From NCBI GenBank assembly GCA_900542325.1, contig UQMY01000009.1:1-64000 (forward strand): a stretch of DNA of 64,000 nt, read 5' to 3'. Below are positions 26,547-34,854 of the stretch, piece after piece. Each line of letters begins with the position of its first letter. The first letter of the stretch is position 1. The notes below the pieces were generated by a model, which saw nothing but the letters and a program-made list of their open reading frames with translations, had not been told where the DNA came from and did not search any database. The position numbers were made by a program, and so were the translations under genes. The DNA is from an uncultured Collinsella sp. (GTDB taxonomy: Bacteria; Actinomycetota; Coriobacteriia; Coriobacteriales; Coriobacteriaceae).

Positions 26547-27632
26547 ATGGGTCTGATTCAAAAGAAGGACGAGAAGGACGAGATCGACGGCATCCAGATC
26601 ATCGAGCGCGGCGAAGGCCCCGACGGTGACGAGGACGAGAAGATCGATCTGGTCGCCGGTACGTCTGCCGAGCACATTGCCGCCGGCACGACGGCCGAGG
26701 AGGAGGACGCCCGACTGGAGGCTCAGATTGCCGCGGATGCCGCTGACGAGAACCTCATGCCCGAGGAGCAGGACGAGGACGACGACTCCGACGTGGACGA
26801 CCACGCTTGCAAGCACAAGAAGACGATGATTGCCATCTTTGTGGTCGCCGTCGTGATCGCTGCCGTGGTCGGCTTCTTTATCGGCAACGGTGGTTTTGGC
26901 GGCAAGGGCGTCGGCTCGGCGACCCTGACCGAGGACCAGCTCGATTCGACCGTGGCAAGCTATAGCTACAACGGCAAGAAGAGCGACATCACCGCGCGTG
27001 AGGCCATCGAGAGCCAGTACAGCCTCGACACCGTCAAGGATAGCGATGGCAACTACACCGCCCCCTCTGCCGACGTCATCCTGTCTTACGTGCGCAACAA
27101 GATTCTGCTCGATGCTGCTGAGGACGAGGGCATTACCGTCTCCTCTAAGGAGATGAAGAAGTACGCCGAGGATTCTATCGGCACCTCGGACTACGACACC
27201 ATGGCCAAGCAGTATGGCGTGTCCAAGGACCAGGCCAAGCAGATCGTCCGTCAGTCCGCGACGCTGCAGAAGCTCTACAAGAAGAAGGTGGGCGATGCTT
27301 CCGCGAGCATGTCGACCGCTCCGACCGAGCCTTCTGACGGCAACGAGGACACCGCGAGCAAGGACTACGCCGACTACATCATCAACCTTGCCGGTGACGA
27401 GTGGGATAGCTCGAAGGGCACCTGGAAGGACGAGAACAGCACCTACGCTAAGGCCTTCGCTAACGATGCCTTTACCGCCGATAGCGCCACCTATAAGCAG
27501 GCCATGACCGCCTATTACACTGCTTACCAGCAGTATTCTTCGCAGGCTTCGAGCGCCAGCTCCAAGTGGACCGAGTATGCCAACGGCCTGTACGCCAAGG
27601 CCAACATCAGCATCTACGGCCTGTTTGCGTAA
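26547..27632 (+). CDS. Membrane-anchored SurA-N-like protein
   Basis: A 361-residue protein. The first 90 residues are acidic and cytoplasmic, with DEQDEDDDSDVDDH-like runs, followed by one membrane helix (MIAIFVVAVVIAAVVGFFIG). The outside domain shows a SurA-N-like helical pattern (VILSYVRNKILLDAAEDEGI, then YDTMAKQYGVSKDQAKQIVR), found in chaperone or PrsA-like foldases. No peptidyl-prolyl isomerase domain is visible. It could assist folding of exported proteins. AAGGAG precedes the ATG. It is a single gene with a terminator at 27676. Confidence 0.8.
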   Translation: MGLIQKKDEKDEIDGIQIIERGEGPDGDEDEKIDLVAGTSAEHIAAGTTAEEEDARLEAQIAADAADENLMPEEQDEDDDSDVDDHACKHKKTMIAIFVVAVVIAAVVGFFIGNGGFGGKGVGSATLTEDQLDSTVASYSYNGKKSDITAREAIESQYSLDTVKDSDGNYTAPSADVILSYVRNKILLDAAEDEGITVSSKEMKKYAEDSIGTSDYDTMAKQYGVSKDQAKQIVRQSATLQKLYKKKVGDASASMSTAPTEPSDGNEDTASKDYADYIINLAGDEWDSSKGTWKDENSTYAKAFANDAFTADSATYKQAMTAYYTAYQQYSSQASSASSKWTEYANGLYAKANISIYGLFA

Positions 27633-27675
27633 GATCTGCCTGAGCTTTCGAGCGCGAAGTCGAAATATCTGATTG

Positions 27676-27710
27676 AGCCCGCTAGAACGCATCGTTCTGG
27701 CGGGCTTTTT
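27676..27710 (+). terminator. Terminator after the SurA-like gene
   Basis: A 14-bp stem (AGCCCGCTAGAACG with CGTTCTGGCGGGCT, one G-U) with a 3-base loop, then TTTT. Confidence 0.9.
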
Positions 27711-27743
27711 GCGTTGAGGGCGTGATTGGCGGCTTAATTATGG

Positions 27744-27983
27744 CTATTCATCTTTAAGTCCAAAAAGGCTATCGGCTTCATCGTCGGATATATATTCCAG
27801 TACATCGCCCGGTTGGCAGTCGAGTGCCCGGCATATCGCGTCAAGAGTTGAAAAGCGCACGGCAGAAACCTTGCCCGTCTTGATGCGCGACATATTGACC
27901 TGGGAGATGCCCACGCGTTCCGCAAGCTCTTTGGATGAGATCTTGCGTTCGGCAAGCATGCGGTCGAGCCGCAGAATAATCAT
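27744..27983 (-). CDS. Small XRE-family HTH regulator
   Basis: A 79-residue Cro/C1-type DNA-binding protein of the YozG-like subgroup, with the HTH in SSKELAERVGISQVNMSRIKTGK (residues 16-38). It lies nine bases after a DUF2975 membrane gene, and this pairing is widespread in Firmicutes and Actinobacteria. The family is thought to control the membrane partner or neighbouring genes; the signal is unknown. Confidence 0.88.
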   Translation of the reverse strand: MIILRLDRMLAERKISSKELAERVGISQVNMSRIKTGKVSAVRFSTLDAICRALDCQPGDVLEYISDDEADSLFGLKDE

Positions 27984-27992
27984 GGATTCCCC

Positions 27993-28631
27993 CTAGAGCA
28001 ACTCGTCATCTTGTTTTTGCAGGATACACCCGTACTGGAAGATGCTAGCAATCAGGCTAATAATTAGGCCTGCAAAGAGCATAGAGAGGTCGAGATGCTG
28101 CCCGCCAAGTGCATCCGTAAAGCTGCCGCCAAATCCTGAGAGTATCAGCCCTGTGACTATGGCACCAAAAAGTTTCACGGCGGCGCCGCCGATAAGGAAC
28201 AAATGTCCTATTTGACGTAGTATGCGGATGCATTCGAGGTCAAAGGGCCTGCCCGCCTTTTCAATGGCGGAGAAAAACCTGTATGCGCTTAGCGCGATGG
28301 CAAGCGCGAGGCATGCCATCATGACGCTCCCTATGGCAGTATGACCGTCGTGCGCGACAAGCATAAGAGGGGTCTGTTCATTGGTGCCGACGAGAGCGAG
28401 AATTGGCCCTTCGCTAGCCTCAAGCTCTACGGATTGGAGACAGAACCCTTGGGAGAGGCTAGGCAATATGACTAGATCTTCGATTGCAATGACTGCGAGG
28501 AGTGCCAGAGCGAGCGCCACGATGGTGCAGATTGTGCCCCATTTGCAGTAGCGAGTGAGCTTCCTCAGTTTGGCTATTGCCTGTTCACGGTCGATGGCTT
28601 CATTCGATTTGGATACGTTCCAGCGGATCAT
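27993..28631 (-). CDS. DUF2975-like membrane protein
   Basis: A 212-residue protein with four membrane helices, the first around residues 35-57 and the last near 180-200. The layout and its HTH partner fit DUF2975. The start at 28631 is chosen for the GGAGGAG site upstream. The role is unknown. Its promoter region is shared with the upstream part of the GalNAc PTS regulatory region, divergently. Confidence 0.8.
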   Translation of the reverse strand: MIRWNVSKSNEAIDREQAIAKLRKLTRYCKWGTICTIVALALALLAVIAIEDLVILPSLSQGFCLQSVELEASEGPILALVGTNEQTPLMLVAHDGHTAIGSVMMACLALAIALSAYRFFSAIEKAGRPFDLECIRILRQIGHLFLIGGAAVKLFGAIVTGLILSGFGGSFTDALGGQHLDLSMLFAGLIISLIASIFQYGCILQKQDDELL

Positions 28632-28878
28632 AGCTCCTCCAACCAATGTCTTGGATGATACTTGTATCTTATAACATGCTTAACGACAAACGATAAACAA
28701 TTACATAATAGAGTAATTAATATTTGTACGACGAATAGCGAGAGCTTATGGCACATTCAGGGAGCGGGAGTTTGGCGCGCGGGGAGATGGACGAGTATTG
28801 AAATATCCTGCAACCGCGCAAGTGCTTCATCGGGTTTCCCAATTCATCCGGGAAAACGGCCGTAAACGATTGCAAATA

Positions 28879-28910
28879 ACCGTTGAGCGGTCGAAAACTA
28901 CCGTTCACCG
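28879..28910 (+). promoter_or_regulatory. Pair of ACCGTT half-sites 21 bp apart (GAACGGT motif)
   Basis: ACCGTTGA at 28879 and ACCGTTCACCG at 28900 are direct repeats spaced 21 bases. The same paired motif occurs before lacF, lacA and the gal genes. It lies in the 702-bp gap between the DUF2975 gene and the GalNAc PTS operon. Confidence 0.55.
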
Positions 28911-29103
28911 ATAATCTCTAAACCGGTTCTAACTGGTATTAAGTCAAAAAGACCAATTCACAAATCTTCATAATGACCTGCATTTTTTCTACACGCTATT
29001 TTTAGCCGCCTTGCGTTGTTTAGACATAAAAATAGTTCCGATCTTTTGCCAAAGCATTTCGAAACGGTTTCAAAACCGCAGGTAGAAGTGTTAACGAGCG
29101 GTA

Positions 29104-29130
29104 AACGGTCGAATTTTAACCGCGAGCGGT
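29104..29130 (+). promoter_or_regulatory. Second pair of the GAACGGT motif, 21 bp apart
   Basis: AACGGT at 29104 and AGCGGT at 29125 repeat the 21-base spacing. Another AACGGT is at 29063. These precede the GalNAc operon promoter by about 100 bases. Confidence 0.5.
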
Positions 29131-29204
29131 GCAAAAACGTTTTACTGTATGAATCAACGAAAGCAACCTCTTCTGTGGTGATATAGTGACAACAACACGT
29201 CACG

Positions 29205-29241
29205 TGGTTACTACCAGTTAAGAAACCACTGGTCTTTAAAG
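29205..29241 (+). promoter_or_regulatory. GntR operator and promoter of the GalNAc PTS operon
   Basis: GTGGTTACTACCAG (29205-29218) contains TGGT-4-ACCA, the style bound by HutC-type GntR regulators such as DasR and NagR. Thirty bases after its start is TTTAAA (29236-29241), a possible -10 box. The same 13-mer at the same distance from TATAAT precedes agaS. Confidence 0.7.
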
Positions 29242-29333
29242 AACGCTTTCCAAGAAGCTTTAAGGGCACTCGCCCGCTGGCTTCCGAACATCATCGGACT
29301 CAGATTGTACACACCTTCGGAAGGGAAATTTGA

Positions 29334-29777
29334 ATGGTTGGCTTTATTCTTACCGGTCATGGACAGTTCGCACCCGGCCTTGCAAGCGCTATCGCTATGG
29401 TTGCCGGCGACCAGCCCGCTTTTACCGTCGTTCCTTTTGAGGGCGATCAGGCTGCTTCCTACGGTGAGGATCTCCGCGCCGCTATTACCGCCATGCGCGA
29501 GGAGTGCGATGGCGTGCTCGTCTTTACCGACCTGCTTGGCGGCACCCCGTTCAACCAGTCGATGATGATTGCCCAGGATGTCGACAATGTCGAGGTTCTG
29601 ACTGGCACCAACCTTCCCATGGTTATTGAGCTTCTGTTCCTCCGCGGCAATGCCACGCTCGCCGAGCTTGGCGAGCAGGCCGTGACCGTTGGCCAGACGG
29701 GCATCACCGCCCAGACGGTCGCATCCGTTGCCGGCTCCGACGAAGAGGACGTCTTCGGCGACGAGGACGGCATCTAA
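29334..29777 (+). CDS. agaF: PTS EIIA, mannose/N-acetylgalactosamine family
   Basis: A 147-residue cytosolic phosphocarrier. The phosphorylated His is H9 in ILTGHGQFAPG, and FTDLLGGTPFNQS is the conserved central motif. It takes phosphate from HPr and passes it to EIIB. The first gene of the EIIA-YajC-EIIB-EIIC-EIID operon, its stop overlaps the next start (TAATGG). The GalNAc assignment comes from the agaS and nagA neighbours; EIIA alone would not distinguish mannose from galactosamine. Confidence 0.9.
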   Translation: MVGFILTGHGQFAPGLASAIAMVAGDQPAFTVVPFEGDQAASYGEDLRAAITAMREECDGVLVFTDLLGGTPFNQSMMIAQDVDNVEVLTGTNLPMVIELLFLRGNATLAELGEQAVTVGQTGITAQTVASVAGSDEEDVFGDEDGI

Positions 29778-30058
29778 TGGCCGATTTCGGAGCCAGCGTC
29801 CTGAGCTCCTCGGTCGCTCTTTTGGGCCTGCTTGTCATCATGGGCTTGATTTACACCATCTGGTCGCAAATCAACATGAAGAAGAAGCAGAAGTACTTCA
29901 AGGAGCTGCACAAGGAGCTCAAACCGGGTCAGGAAGTTCTTTTCGCCGGCGGTATCTACGGAACCGTCAAAGGCATCGAAGGCGAGAAGGTCCAGATCAA
30001 AGTCCGATCCGGCGCCGTTGTAGATGTTTCGCGTTACGCGATTCAGGAGATCAAGTAA
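29777..30058 (+). CDS. YajC-like membrane protein inside the PTS operon
   Basis: A 93-residue protein with one N-terminal membrane helix (VALLGLLVIMGLIYTIW) and a basic, beta-rich tail. KPGQEVLFAGGIYGTVKGIEG and VDVSRYAIQEIK match YajC, an accessory of the Sec translocon. Its ATG overlaps the EIIA stop, and EIIB follows 36 bases on, so it is made with the transporter. Whether it serves Sec or the PTS membrane subunits is not known. Confidence 0.75.
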   Translation: MADFGASVLSSSVALLGLLVIMGLIYTIWSQINMKKKQKYFKELHKELKPGQEVLFAGGIYGTVKGIEGEKVQIKVRSGAVVDVSRYAIQEIK

Positions 30059-30094
30059 CTGTCGTCAGCAAATAACGAAAGGAAGCTGATCAAC

Positions 30095-30577
30095 ATGGCA
30101 GAACCCAACATTCTTCTTACCCGCATCGATAACCGACTGGTCCATGGTCAGGTCGCTACCCAGTGGAACTCCACCCTGGGCTCGAACCTCATTCTCGTCG
30201 CCAACGACGATGTGTCGACCAACACCATGCGCCAGAACCTCATGAAGATGGCCGCTCCCGCCGGCGTCGCTACTCGTTTCTTCTCTCTGCAGAAGACCAT
30301 CGACGTCATTGGCAAGGCGAGCCCGCGCCAGAAGATCTTCATCGTGGCCGAAACACCGGAAGACGTGCTTACGCTCGTCAAGGGCGGTGTGCCTATAAAG
30401 AAGGTAAACATCGGCAACATGCACATGTCGGAAGGAAAGCGCCAAGTCGCCACCTCCGTCGCAGTTAACGACGAGGATGTCGCTGCGTTTAAAGAGCTGC
30501 AGGAATTGGGGGTGGAGTTGGAGATCAGGCGCGTTCCGAGCACGCCTGTTGAGGACACGAGCAAGCTCTTCTCGTAA
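30095..30577 (+). CDS. agaV: PTS EIIB, sorbose/mannose family
   Basis: A 160-residue phosphocarrier that hands phosphate from EIIA to the sugar crossing through EIIC/EIID. The phospho-acceptor is H17 in LTRIDNRLVHGQV, intact here. AAAGGAAG precedes the ATG. A shorter relative with Tyr at this position is at 40951. A small 7-bp hairpin between it and EIIC (about 30595-30616) might adjust subunit ratios. Confidence 0.9.
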   Translation: MAEPNILLTRIDNRLVHGQVATQWNSTLGSNLILVANDDVSTNTMRQNLMKMAAPAGVATRFFSLQKTIDVIGKASPRQKIFIVAETPEDVLTLVKGGVPIKKVNIGNMHMSEGKRQVATSVAVNDEDVAAFKELQELGVELEIRRVPSTPVEDTSKLFS

Positions 30578-30667
30578 TCCTCATGATCCACGTTGTCAGG
30601 AATGAAACCCTGACATTCTGTACGTGAAATCCAAAGTGCGTACATACATTTTGAAAGGAGGAGCAAG

Positions 30668-31468
30668 ATGGAATACTCGATCATCCAGGTCGCTCTGGTC
30701 TTCATCGTCACGTTCGTCGCGGCAATCGACCAGTTCAACTTCCTCGAGTCTCTCTATCAGCCCATCGTCACCGGCGCCGTCATCGGTCTTATCCTTGGCG
30801 ACCTCAACACCGGTCTTCTCGTGGGTGGTACCTATCAGCTCATGACGATCGGCAACATGCCGATCGGAGGCGCTCAGCCGCCTAACGCCGTCATCGGCGG
30901 CATCATGGCAGCCATTCTCGCTATCGCTACGGGCCTCGAGCCCAACGCGGCAGTCGGCCTTGCCATTCCGTTCGCTCTGCTTGGTCAGCTCGGCGTTACC
31001 CTGGTCTTCACGCTTATGTCGCCGCTCATGTCCTCTGCGGACAACATGGCTCACAACGCTGACACCAAGGGTATCGAGCGTCTGAACTACTTCGCCATGG
31101 CTCTGCTCGGCCTGATCTTCGCCGTCGTCGTCACCCTGTTCTTCATCGCTGGCGCCACCATCGGTCAGACCATCGCTTCCGCCATCCCGACTTGGCTGCA
31201 GACCGGTCTCTCCGCTGCAGGCGGCATGATGCGCTTCGTCGGCTTCGCCGTCCTGCTCAAGGTTATGATGAACCGCGATATGTGGGGCTTCTTCCTCATG
31301 GGCTTTGGCCTCGCGCTCATCACCGTTGCCAACGATTCTCTGGCAACCCCTGCTCTGCTCATCCTCGCTCTCATCGGCTTCGGCATCGCTTTCTGGGACT
31401 TCCAGCAGCAGACCGAGCTGAAGGGTGCAGCTGTTTCTGACGGAGGTGACTTCGAAGATGGCATCTAA
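30668..31468 (+). CDS. agaW: PTS EIIC, sorbose/mannose family
   Basis: A 266-residue membrane permease subunit with about seven hydrophobic helices. GAVIGLILGDLNTGLLVGGT is the conserved sugar-channel motif near the N-terminus. AAAGGAGGAG precedes the ATG. It ends 11 bases inside EIID, so the two are coupled. It forms the sugar channel with EIID. Confidence 0.9.
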   Translation: MEYSIIQVALVFIVTFVAAIDQFNFLESLYQPIVTGAVIGLILGDLNTGLLVGGTYQLMTIGNMPIGGAQPPNAVIGGIMAAILAIATGLEPNAAVGLAIPFALLGQLGVTLVFTLMSPLMSSADNMAHNADTKGIERLNYFAMALLGLIFAVVVTLFFIAGATIGQTIASAIPTWLQTGLSAAGGMMRFVGFAVLLKVMMNRDMWGFFLMGFGLALITVANDSLATPALLILALIGFGIAFWDFQQQTELKGAAVSDGGDFEDGI

Positions 31469-32540
31469 TGAGTATGTGATCCCGGAGCACTACGAGGATC
31501 TCACTCCTGCTCCGCAGCTCGACCAGAAGACCCTCAACAAGATGGCCTGGCGCTCCTGCTTCCTGCAGGCCTCGTTCAACTACGAGCGTATGCAGGCCGC
31601 CGGTTGGCTCTACTCCATCATCCCCGGTCTGGAGAAGATCCACACCAACAAGAACGACCTCGCGGCTTCCATGAGCCACAACCTGGAGTTCTTCAACACC
31701 CATCCGTTCCTTGTCACCTTTGTTATGGGCATCGTGCTTTCGCTCGAGCAGAACAAGGTTGACATCCCCACGATCCGCGCCGTCCGCGTCGCCGCAATGG
31801 GCCCGCTCGGTGGTATCGGTGACGCCCTGTTCTGGCTGACGCTTGTGCCTATCACGGCCGGCATCACCTCCAACATGGCCATCAACGGCAATGCCGCTGC
31901 GCCGATCATCTTCCTGGTGATCTTCAACGTCGTCCAGTTCGCTCTGCGCTTCTGGCTCATGAACTGGTCCTACAAGCTTGGCACCAGCGCTATTGACGCT
32001 CTGACCGCCAACATGCAGGCCTTCACGCGTGCCGCTTCCATCATGGGCGTCTTCGTCGTCGGTTGCCTGGTCGTCACCATGGGTGGCACCCAGATCAACC
32101 TCCAGATCCCCAATGGCACCACCCGTGGCCTCTCCGCTACTACCGTGATCGTCTCCGAGAAGGAGGCCGAGAACTTCACCGGTATGGAGGGCATCGATAC
32201 CGAGACCGCTGAGGCCGGTACCATCGCCATGACCGATAAGGACGGCAACGCCCTTACCGCTTCCGATGCCGACGGCAACGCTGTCGAGTGCGGCGTCACC
32301 GATCTGGGCAACGGCATGGAGTCCGTTACCTACGGTACCGTCACCGAGGATCCGGTCAACTTCTCTGTTGCCGACACCCTCAACACCATCGTCCCCAAGC
32401 TCGTCCCGCTTATGCTTACGCTGCTGCTTTACTACATGTTCGCTAAGCACAGCTGGACCCCGACCAAGGGCATTCTCCTGCTCTTCGTCCTTGGCATCCT
32501 GGGCGCTGGCCCGCTTGGTCTCTGGCCGAGCATCTGGTAA
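31458..32540 (+). CDS. agaD: PTS EIID, mannose family, with enlarged loop
   Basis: A 360-residue membrane subunit. The conserved WRSCFLQASFNYERMQAAGW and AAMGPLGGIGDALFWLT motifs are present, and the C-terminal GPLGLWPSIW is typical. Usual EIID proteins are 270-305 residues. The surplus is a hydrophilic stretch between about residues 212 and 300 (EKEAENFTGMEGIDTETAEA, GNALTASDADGNAVECG) placed before the last helices. GGAGGTGA precedes the start at 31458, inside EIIC. Confidence 0.9.
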   Translation: MASNEYVIPEHYEDLTPAPQLDQKTLNKMAWRSCFLQASFNYERMQAAGWLYSIIPGLEKIHTNKNDLAASMSHNLEFFNTHPFLVTFVMGIVLSLEQNKVDIPTIRAVRVAAMGPLGGIGDALFWLTLVPITAGITSNMAINGNAAAPIIFLVIFNVVQFALRFWLMNWSYKLGTSAIDALTANMQAFTRAASIMGVFVVGCLVVTMGGTQINLQIPNGTTRGLSATTVIVSEKEAENFTGMEGIDTETAEAGTIAMTDKDGNALTASDADGNAVECGVTDLGNGMESVTYGTVTEDPVNFSVADTLNTIVPKLVPLMLTLLLYYMFAKHSWTPTKGILLLFVLGILGAGPLGLWPSIW

Positions 32541-32606
32541 GGCTCTAGCTTGAGGGGTGTGTCCCTACGCGGCTCACACCCCGACCCCTTAAGCCATGTG
32601 TATGTT

Positions 32607-32643
32607 AAAAGCCGCGTGCTCGAAAGAGCGCGCGGCTTTTGTT
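32607..32643 (+). terminator. Terminator of the GalNAc PTS operon
   Basis: AAAAGCCGCG pairs with CGCGGCTTTT, with an inner GCT/AGC extension, and the right arm ends in TTTT. Confidence 0.85.
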
Positions 32644-32724
32644 TCTTGATGATTCGGGTGTGGCAGACAGATAATGCTTAACACCCTAGGTAGTTAGCCG
32701 AATTCGAGCAAAAGGGAGGATAGG

Positions 32725-33456
32725 ATGGCGATCGGAGCGCGTAAGCAACCGCTGTACGATCAGCTGGTCGATATTCTGACCGAAAAGATTGACCATGAAT
32801 ATCGCGCCGGTGACATGATTCCTTCCGAGCGCGAACTTTCGGAGCGCTATGGTCTCTCGCGCACTACGGTACGCCTGGCTCTGCAGGAACTGGAGCGTTT
32901 AGGACTGGTGGTTCGGCAGCACGGTCGCGGTACCTTTGTGACCGACCGTTCGGCAAAGGCAACCAATCTTATGCAGTCCTACAGCTTTACCGAGCAGATG
33001 CGCGCGATGGGTCGTGACCCCGAGACCACGATTCTCGAGTTTTGCGAGATGGAGGCCGATAAGAATCTGGCCGAGCATATGGGATTGCGTATCGGTGATC
33101 GCATTTTTAAGCTCAAGCGCCTTCGTTCTGCCGACAACATGCCCATGATGGTCGAACGCAGCTATCTACCGGTTCGTCAATTTCTGTCCCTAAAGCGACC
33201 GCTGCTTGAGCGTAAGCCGCTTTACGATGTGATTGAGCAAGACTTTCAGCAAAAAATACGTGTGGCCGAAGAGGAGTTCTATGCGAGCATAGCCCGTCCC
33301 ACCGATGCCCACCTTTTGGAAATTGTCGAGGGCTCGCCTGTGCTCGATTTGGTTAGGACTACGTATAACGAGTCAAACGAGGTTGTGGAGTATACGCTCT
33401 CGGTTGCTCGTGCCGATCAGTTTAAATACAAGGTTTACCACCAGCGTAGCGACTAG
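32725..33456 (+). CDS. GntR/HutC-family repressor of the GalNAc genes
   Basis: A 243-residue regulator. The winged HTH is SERELSERYGLSRTTVRLAL (residues 35-55), and a UTRA effector domain fills residues 90-240, the pocket that binds phosphosugars in NagR and DasR. It lies between the PTS operon and agaS, both of which carry the same CTGGTTACTACCAG-type operator. I infer control by an amino-sugar phosphate. No such site precedes this gene itself. Confidence 0.9.
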   Translation: MAIGARKQPLYDQLVDILTEKIDHEYRAGDMIPSERELSERYGLSRTTVRLALQELERLGLVVRQHGRGTFVTDRSAKATNLMQSYSFTEQMRAMGRDPETTILEFCEMEADKNLAEHMGLRIGDRIFKLKRLRSADNMPMMVERSYLPVRQFLSLKRPLLERKPLYDVIEQDFQQKIRVAEEEFYASIARPTDAHLLEIVEGSPVLDLVRTTYNESNEVVEYTLSVARADQFKYKVYHQRSD

Positions 33457-33495
33457 TGTTGGCATCGTTTCCATATGATGATTCTTTGTATTTAA

Positions 33496-33531
33496 CTGGT
33501 TACTACCAGATAACCAACCGAAGTGTATAAT
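33496..33531 (+). promoter_or_regulatory. GntR operator overlapping the agaS promoter
   Basis: CTGGTTACTACCAG (33496-33509) shares 13 identical bases with the site at 29205. TATAAT (33526-33531) is 17 bases past the hexamer inside it, so the operator covers the -35 region. Confidence 0.75.
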
Positions 33532-33570
33532 TGCACGTCAGAGGATTACTTCTAGAGAGAGGTATTAGAA

Positions 33571-34737
33571 ATGTTCGAGAAGAGTGTCGAGGAGCTCACC
33601 GAGCTAGGCGCCCAGATCACCACGGCCGAGATTGCTCAGCAGCCCGAGCTTTGGCGTGATACGCTCAACATCTATCGCGAGAACAAGGAGGCCATCGAGG
33701 CCTTTCTGGCCGAGGCTCGCGCTATGGGCGAGGGCCGTCTGTCCGTTGTCTTCACCGGTGCCGGTACGTCCGACTATGTTGGCGATACCTGCGCCCCGTA
33801 TCTGCGTCACGCCGGCAACACTGATCTCTACGACTTTAAGCCCATCGCCACGACCGACATCGTGAGCGCCCCGCGCGACTTCCTGCGCGCTGAGGATCCC
33901 ACGCTCGTGGTTTCCTTTGCCCGCTCTGGCAACAGCCCCGAGAGCCTTGCCGCCGTTGCCGTTGCCAAGGAGCTCGTCCACAACGTCAAGTTCCTCAACA
34001 TCACCTGCGCGCCCGAGGGCAAGCTCGCCGTCGAGTCCGTCGATGATCCCAATGCGCTGACGCTGCTCATCCCGCGCGCCAACGACAAGGGCTTCGCCAT
34101 GACCGGCTCCTACACCTGCATGACCCTGCTCTCTACTCTCATCTTTGACGAGGCTTCCGACGAGCAGAAGGCCGAGTGGGTCGAGACCATCGCCAAGATG
34201 GGCGAGGAGGTCATCGCTCGCGAGTCTGAGGTTGCCGACTACCTCGCTGGCGACTTCAACCGCGTGACCTACCTTGGCTCCGGCTCCTTTGGCGGCCTTG
34301 CTCAGGAGAGCCAGCTCAAGATCCTCGAGCTTGCTCATGGCCTGGTTGCCACTTCCTACGACACCTCCATGGGCTATCGTCACGGACCTAAGTCCTTCGT
34401 CGACGATAAGACGCTCGTCTTCGTATTCGTCAACAACGACGCCTACACCCGTCAGTACGACATCGACATCCTCAACGAGATCGGTGGCGACGATATTGCT
34501 CAGCGCACCGTTGCCGTTCAGCAGGATGGCGCTACTGTCTACGAGGGTGAGTCCTTCACCTTTAAGGGCTATGAGGCACTCCCCGAGGGTTACCTTGCTC
34601 TGCCGTTCGTGATGTTTGCCCAGGCAATCAGCCTGCTCAACTCCGTGCGCGTGGGCAACACGCCCGATACGCCGAGCCCCACCGGCACGGTCAACCGCGT
34701 GGTCAAGGGCGTGACGATTCACCCCTTCACCGCTTAA
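33571..34737 (+). CDS. agaS: Galactosamine-6-phosphate isomerase/deaminase AgaS
   Basis: A 388-residue SIS-domain enzyme that deaminates galactosamine-6-phosphate to tagatose-6-phosphate and ammonia. The sequence follows E. coli AgaS closely: VVFTGAGTSDYVGDT, SFARSGNSPESLAAV, SMGYRHGPKSFVDD and the C-terminal NTPDTPSPTGTVNRVVKGV. Length is also typical (about 385). It has its own operator-controlled promoter and terminator and lies just before the deacetylase that makes its substrate. Confidence 0.93.
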   Translation: MFEKSVEELTELGAQITTAEIAQQPELWRDTLNIYRENKEAIEAFLAEARAMGEGRLSVVFTGAGTSDYVGDTCAPYLRHAGNTDLYDFKPIATTDIVSAPRDFLRAEDPTLVVSFARSGNSPESLAAVAVAKELVHNVKFLNITCAPEGKLAVESVDDPNALTLLIPRANDKGFAMTGSYTCMTLLSTLIFDEASDEQKAEWVETIAKMGEEVIARESEVADYLAGDFNRVTYLGSGSFGGLAQESQLKILELAHGLVATSYDTSMGYRHGPKSFVDDKTLVFVFVNNDAYTRQYDIDILNEIGGDDIAQRTVAVQQDGATVYEGESFTFKGYEALPEGYLALPFVMFAQAISLLNSVRVGNTPDTPSPTGTVNRVVKGVTIHPFTA

Positions 34738-34755
34738 TCGCGTCCCCCTGTAAGG

Positions 34756-34792
34756 GCGCCCGTCCGCTCATAACGGCGGGCGGGCGCTTTTT
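34756..34792 (+). terminator. Terminator after agaS
   Basis: GCGCCCGTCCGC pairs with GCGGGCGGGCGC (one G-U) and is followed by TTTTT. Confidence 0.85.
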
Positions 34793-34854
34793 GTTTTACG
34801 TGAGCTGGGTATAAGCATCACCACAGTCAACTGCTTTAGAAGCAAGGAGTGCAT

